This document shows, piece after piece, positions 5,998-8,210 of a stretch of DNA of 8,210 bases. Position numbers and translations under genes: made by a program. How positions within the stretch are numbered: the stretch's first letter is position 1; each line of letters opens with the position of its first letter. The stretch lies in the NCBI GenBank assembly GCA_946614405.1, contig CAMOGZ010000057.1, forward strand, positions 1 through 8,210. Direction: 5' to 3'. Below the pieces are notes generated by a model that was not told the DNA's origin, ran no database searches, and saw only the letters and a program-made list of their open reading frames with translations. The stretch comes from an uncultured Eubacterium sp. (lineage in GTDB: Bacteria > Bacillota > Clostridia > Peptostreptococcales > Anaerovoracaceae).

Positions 5998-7392
5998 TTA
6001 CCAGACTTCTGTATTGTCGATCCCCACCTTCTTCGCATCGAAGTGCGGATCCAGGCCTTTTGCCTTTTGTTCCTCATAATCATTCAGGACCTTCATGGCG
6101 ACCCCGGACAGAAGAGCGATCGCGATGACATTCACTATGGCCTGCATGCCCATGGTAATGTCCGCCAGCGCCCATGCTGTATCGAAGCTGTTCTGCGCAC
6201 CGACGAAGACCATGGCGACGCAGGTGCAGCGGAACAGGAACAGGAAGACCCGGTTCTCACTGATGAACTTGATATTAAACTCTGCATAGAAGTAATTACC
6301 GATCATGGATGTGAACGCAAACAGGCAGATCCCCACGGTGATGAAGTGGATGCCGATGGGGCCGAATACTGCCGCCACGGACTGCTGCACCAGTGGAATT
6401 CCATCGAGGTCGCCGCCCACGGTGTACTGCTCAGTCAGGAGCACGGTGAATGCCGTAGCAGAGCAGATGATGATGGTGTCGATGAATACCGAGAGCACCT
6501 GAACAAAGCCCTGCTTGGCGGGGTGGGATACATCTGCAGATGCTGCCGCATTCGGAGCAGATCCCATACCGGCCTCATTGGAGAACAGTCCACGTTTGAA
6601 TCCGTACATCATGCAGGATCCGGTGATTCCTCCGAAGATGGAATGGAAGTCAAAGGCACTGGAGAATACCACGCCCAGCACGTGAGGCAGCTTACCGATG
6701 TTCAGCACGAACACGATCAGTGCGATCAGGATATAGAGACCTGCCATCAGCGGAACCAGGACTTCTGAGACCTTACTGATCTTATCAGTACCACCGAAGA
6801 AAAGGAATCCGGCTGCGATCGCCAGGATCGTTCCGATAATCATAGGCACTCTGGTCTCACTGAAGTTGGGCACGTAATACTCGAAAGCTGAGGCAATGTT
6901 AAATGCCTGCAGACCATTGAATCCATAAGCAAAGGTCAGGATCAGCAGGATGGCAAAGATGATGCCCAGCCATCTGGCGTGGAGCGCCTTCTCAATGTAG
7001 TAAGCCGGTCCGCCTTTGAAGATGTGTCCGTCTTTCTCTTTATATACCTGTGCAAGAGTACTCTCTACGAATGCCGACGCACTGCCGATCACAGCCATCA
7101 GCCACATCCAGAACAATGCGCCCGGGCCGCCTGCGACGATGGCAGTTGCAACACCGGCGATATTACCCGTACCGACACGGGATGCGGTGGCAACCATCAG
7201 TGCCTGGAAGGACGAGATGGACTCCTCATCATCCTTCTTCTCCATTACAACTTTGAAAGATTCCGTGAACATACGGATCTGGACGAAGCGGGAACGAAAA
7301 GTCAGGAACAGTCCCACTGCTGCCAGAAGAATAATTAAGATATAGGTGTACATGAAATCATCCACGGACACCAGGAAATCTTGTAATGTCAT
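5998..7392 (-). CDS. Alanine/glycine:cation (Na+) symporter, AGCS family (agcS/alsT type)
   Basis: A 464-residue polytopic membrane protein of the usual length for the AGCS family (TC 2.A.25, PF01235). It couples inward movement of sodium, or sometimes protons, to uptake of small amino acids such as alanine, glycine or glutamine. Family motifs are ATASRVGTGNIAGVATAI (69-86), GGPGALFWMW (88-97, the PROSITE family signature), GGTDKISKVSE (200-210) and GLFSNEAGMGSAPNAAA (268-284). About ten to eleven hydrophobic helices are visible, starting at 16-31. The C-terminal 30 residues are polar and cytoplasmic in likelihood. ATG 7392 has GAGGAG about eight bases upstream. It appears to be a single-gene unit with its own promoter, and a hairpin separates it from the ohrR-like gene. 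The amino-acid preference cannot be told from sequence alone. Confidence 0.93.
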   Translation of the reverse strand: MTLQDFLVSVDDFMYTYILIILLAAVGLFLTFRSRFVQIRMFTESFKVVMEKKDDEESISSFQALMVATASRVGTGNIAGVATAIVAGGPGALFWMWLMAVIGSASAFVESTLAQVYKEKDGHIFKGGPAYYIEKALHARWLGIIFAILLILTFAYGFNGLQAFNIASAFEYYVPNFSETRVPMIIGTILAIAAGFLFFGGTDKISKVSEVLVPLMAGLYILIALIVFVLNIGKLPHVLGVVFSSAFDFHSIFGGITGSCMMYGFKRGLFSNEAGMGSAPNAAASADVSHPAKQGFVQVLSVFIDTIIICSATAFTVLLTEQYTVGGDLDGIPLVQQSVAAVFGPIGIHFITVGICLFAFTSMIGNYFYAEFNIKFISENRVFLFLFRCTCVAMVFVGAQNSFDTAWALADITMGMQAIVNVIAIALLSGVAMKVLNDYEEQKAKGLDPHFDAKKVGIDNTEVW

Positions 7393-7442
7393 GAAGTCTT
7401 CTCCTCTTCTTTAGCGCTTTATCGTAACAAACAGTAGGTACT

Positions 7443-7471
7443 ATCATATCATTATCACTTGTAAATGTCCA
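7443..7471 (-). promoter_or_regulatory. Promoter of the symporter gene
   Basis: On the minus strand TGGACA (7471-7466) and TATGAT (7448-7443) are 17 bases apart, and a TGA before the -10 box gives an extended -10 element. Each hexamer differs from consensus at one position. Predicted start is near 7436, leaving a leader of about 44 bases, too short for a glycine riboswitch of the kind found before some symporter genes of this family. Confidence 0.65.
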
Positions 7472-7478
7472 TTATTAT

Positions 7479-7508
7479 TTGGAAAAAAGTCGAATTACGA
7501 TGTATACT
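7479..7508 (+). promoter_or_regulatory. Possible mutY promoter
   Basis: TTGGAA (7479-7484) and TATACT (7503-7508) are 18 bases apart. If used, transcription would start near 7515, only a few bases before the ATG at 7518. The -35 match is weak (four of six). It stands back to back with the symporter promoter, the two -35 boxes being seven bases apart. Confidence 0.4.
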
Positions 7509-7517
7509 GATACTGTT

Positions 7518-8210
7518 ATGGATAAGAAACAACACCCCGAAGCAACAATACTATTAGAATGGTACGATGCAAGCAGGCGGATCCTTCCCTGGCGGGAGGA
7601 CCCCACGCCCTATCACGTATGGCTCTCGGAGATCATGCTGCAGCAGACCCGGGTGGAAGCCGCCACCGACTATTACCTGCGGTTTCTGAAGGCCCTTCCT
7701 GACGTGGCGTCACTTGCCGCCGCCCCGGAGGATCAGTATATGAAACTCTGGGAAGGCCTGGGCTACTACAGCCGGATCCGCAACATGCATAAGGCAGCCT
7801 GTCAGATCATGGAGCACTACGGCGGCACCATGCCCGGCACAGCGGCAGAGCTTTCGAAGCTGGCGGGCATCGGGGAATACACCGCCGCCGCCATCGCATC
7901 CATCGCCTTCGGCGAGGCCGTGCCCTCCGTGGACGGGAACCTGCTGCGGGTCTTCGCAAGGCTCACCTCCTACGGAGAGAACATCAAGGACAAAGCCGCC
8001 AAGGCCGCGGCCACTGAATACTACCGTGCCCGTATCCCCGGAGACCGCCCGGGTGATTACAACCAAGCTCTGATGGACCTGGGGGCTACCGTCTGCCTGC
8101 CTAACGGCGCACCGCTGTGCGACAGGTGTCCGCTCTCCGGGCTCTGCAAAGCCCATGCTGACAGCCGTGAGCAGGACTTCCCTGTAGTCCCGGCCAAGGC
8201 CTCCCGCAAG
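7518..8210 (+). CDS. mutY: A/G-specific adenine DNA glycosylase MutY (3' end cut by window edge)
   Basis: The first 231 codons of MutY, which removes adenine mispaired with 8-oxoguanine and so prevents G:C to T:A mutations. Seen are WYDASRRILPWR (15-26), LSEIMLQQTRV (36-46) with catalytic E38, the helix-hairpin-helix LAGIGEYTAAAI (115-126), and VPSVDGNLLRVFAR (135-148) with catalytic D139. The four cysteines of the 4Fe-4S cluster are C193, C201, C204 and C210; the first gap is seven residues instead of the six seen in E. coli. The C-terminal 8-oxoguanine recognition domain lies beyond the window. Neither the ATG at 7518 nor the in-frame ATG at 7500 has a clear ribosome binding site; 7518 is chosen because it gives the family's usual N-terminal length and lies after the likely promoter. 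The coding sequence is visibly richer in GC than its left neighbours. Confidence 0.93.
   Translation, partial: MDKKQHPEATILLEWYDASRRILPWREDPTPYHVWLSEIMLQQTRVEAATDYYLRFLKALPDVASLAAAPEDQYMKLWEGLGYYSRIRNMHKAACQIMEHYGGTMPGTAAELSKLAGIGEYTAAAIASIAFGEAVPSVDGNLLRVFARLTSYGENIKDKAAKAAATEYYRARIPGDRPGDYNQALMDLGATVCLPNGAPLCDRCPLSGLCKAHADSREQDFPVVPAKASRK

Noticed and set aside
5950..6768. 272-codon plus-strand open frame
   Set aside because: Antisense shadow of the symporter gene; His/Asp-rich composition without any domain.
7393..7517. Glycine or other riboswitch before the symporter
   Set aside because: The predicted leader is only about 44 bases and shows no aptamer-like stems or terminator.
7710..8156. 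148-codon minus-strand open frame
   Set aside because: Antisense to mutY, whose catalytic and cluster residues are all present on the plus strand.
1..8210. CRISPR array, insertion sequence, tRNA or phage remnants
   Set aside because: No regularly spaced repeats, transposase-like frames, terminal repeats or cloverleaf structures were seen anywhere in the window.

Overview
The window looks like chromosomal DNA of an anaerobic, gut-type member of the Firmicutes, probably a clostridial (Lachnospiraceae-like) organism. This is inferred from strong AGGAG-type ribosome binding sites, AT-rich promoters of sigma-A type, the style of the glycoside hydrolase family 3 (GH3) proteins, and moderately GC-rich genes. 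No mobile element, CRISPR array, tRNA or rRNA is visible. All coding regions read as intact frames.

Left part (1-4349, minus strand): an apparent three-gene operon. Reading in the direction of transcription, it holds a complete soluble GH3 beta-glucosidase-type enzyme (4349-1923), a small four-helix GtrA-like membrane protein starting three bases after it (1919-1410), and a second GH3 protein (1331 to beyond the left edge). The second GH3 protein begins with two membrane helices and then carries the GH3 C-terminal domain first, which is the permuted domain order known from some rumen and gut clostridia. A LysR-type regulator (4583-5422, plus strand) is divergently transcribed. The 233-base gap between it and the operon has a recognisable promoter in each direction and several inverted repeats that could be regulator sites.

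Middle part (5423-5997): a strong hairpin ends the LysR gene and overlaps the stop of a convergent MarR-family gene. That gene has the hallmarks of the organic-peroxide sensor OhrR: a reactive Cys16 and Tyr30/Tyr41 at the family's spacing. It also has a plausible second redox cysteine and an imperfect palindrome over its own -10 box. No ohr peroxidase gene is next to it.

Right part (5998-8210): an alanine/glycine:sodium symporter on the minus strand (AGCS family), then a divergent mutY adenine DNA glycosylase running off the right edge. The two share a 125-base gap with candidate back-to-back promoters. The mutY start lacks a visible Shine-Dalgarno sequence.

The most interesting unit is the LysR plus GH3/GtrA/membrane-GH3 cluster. 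It pairs a cytoplasmic and a predicted surface-exposed family 3 glycosidase with a membrane protein of a family linked to moving polyprenyl-phosphate sugars. The joint role is inference only.
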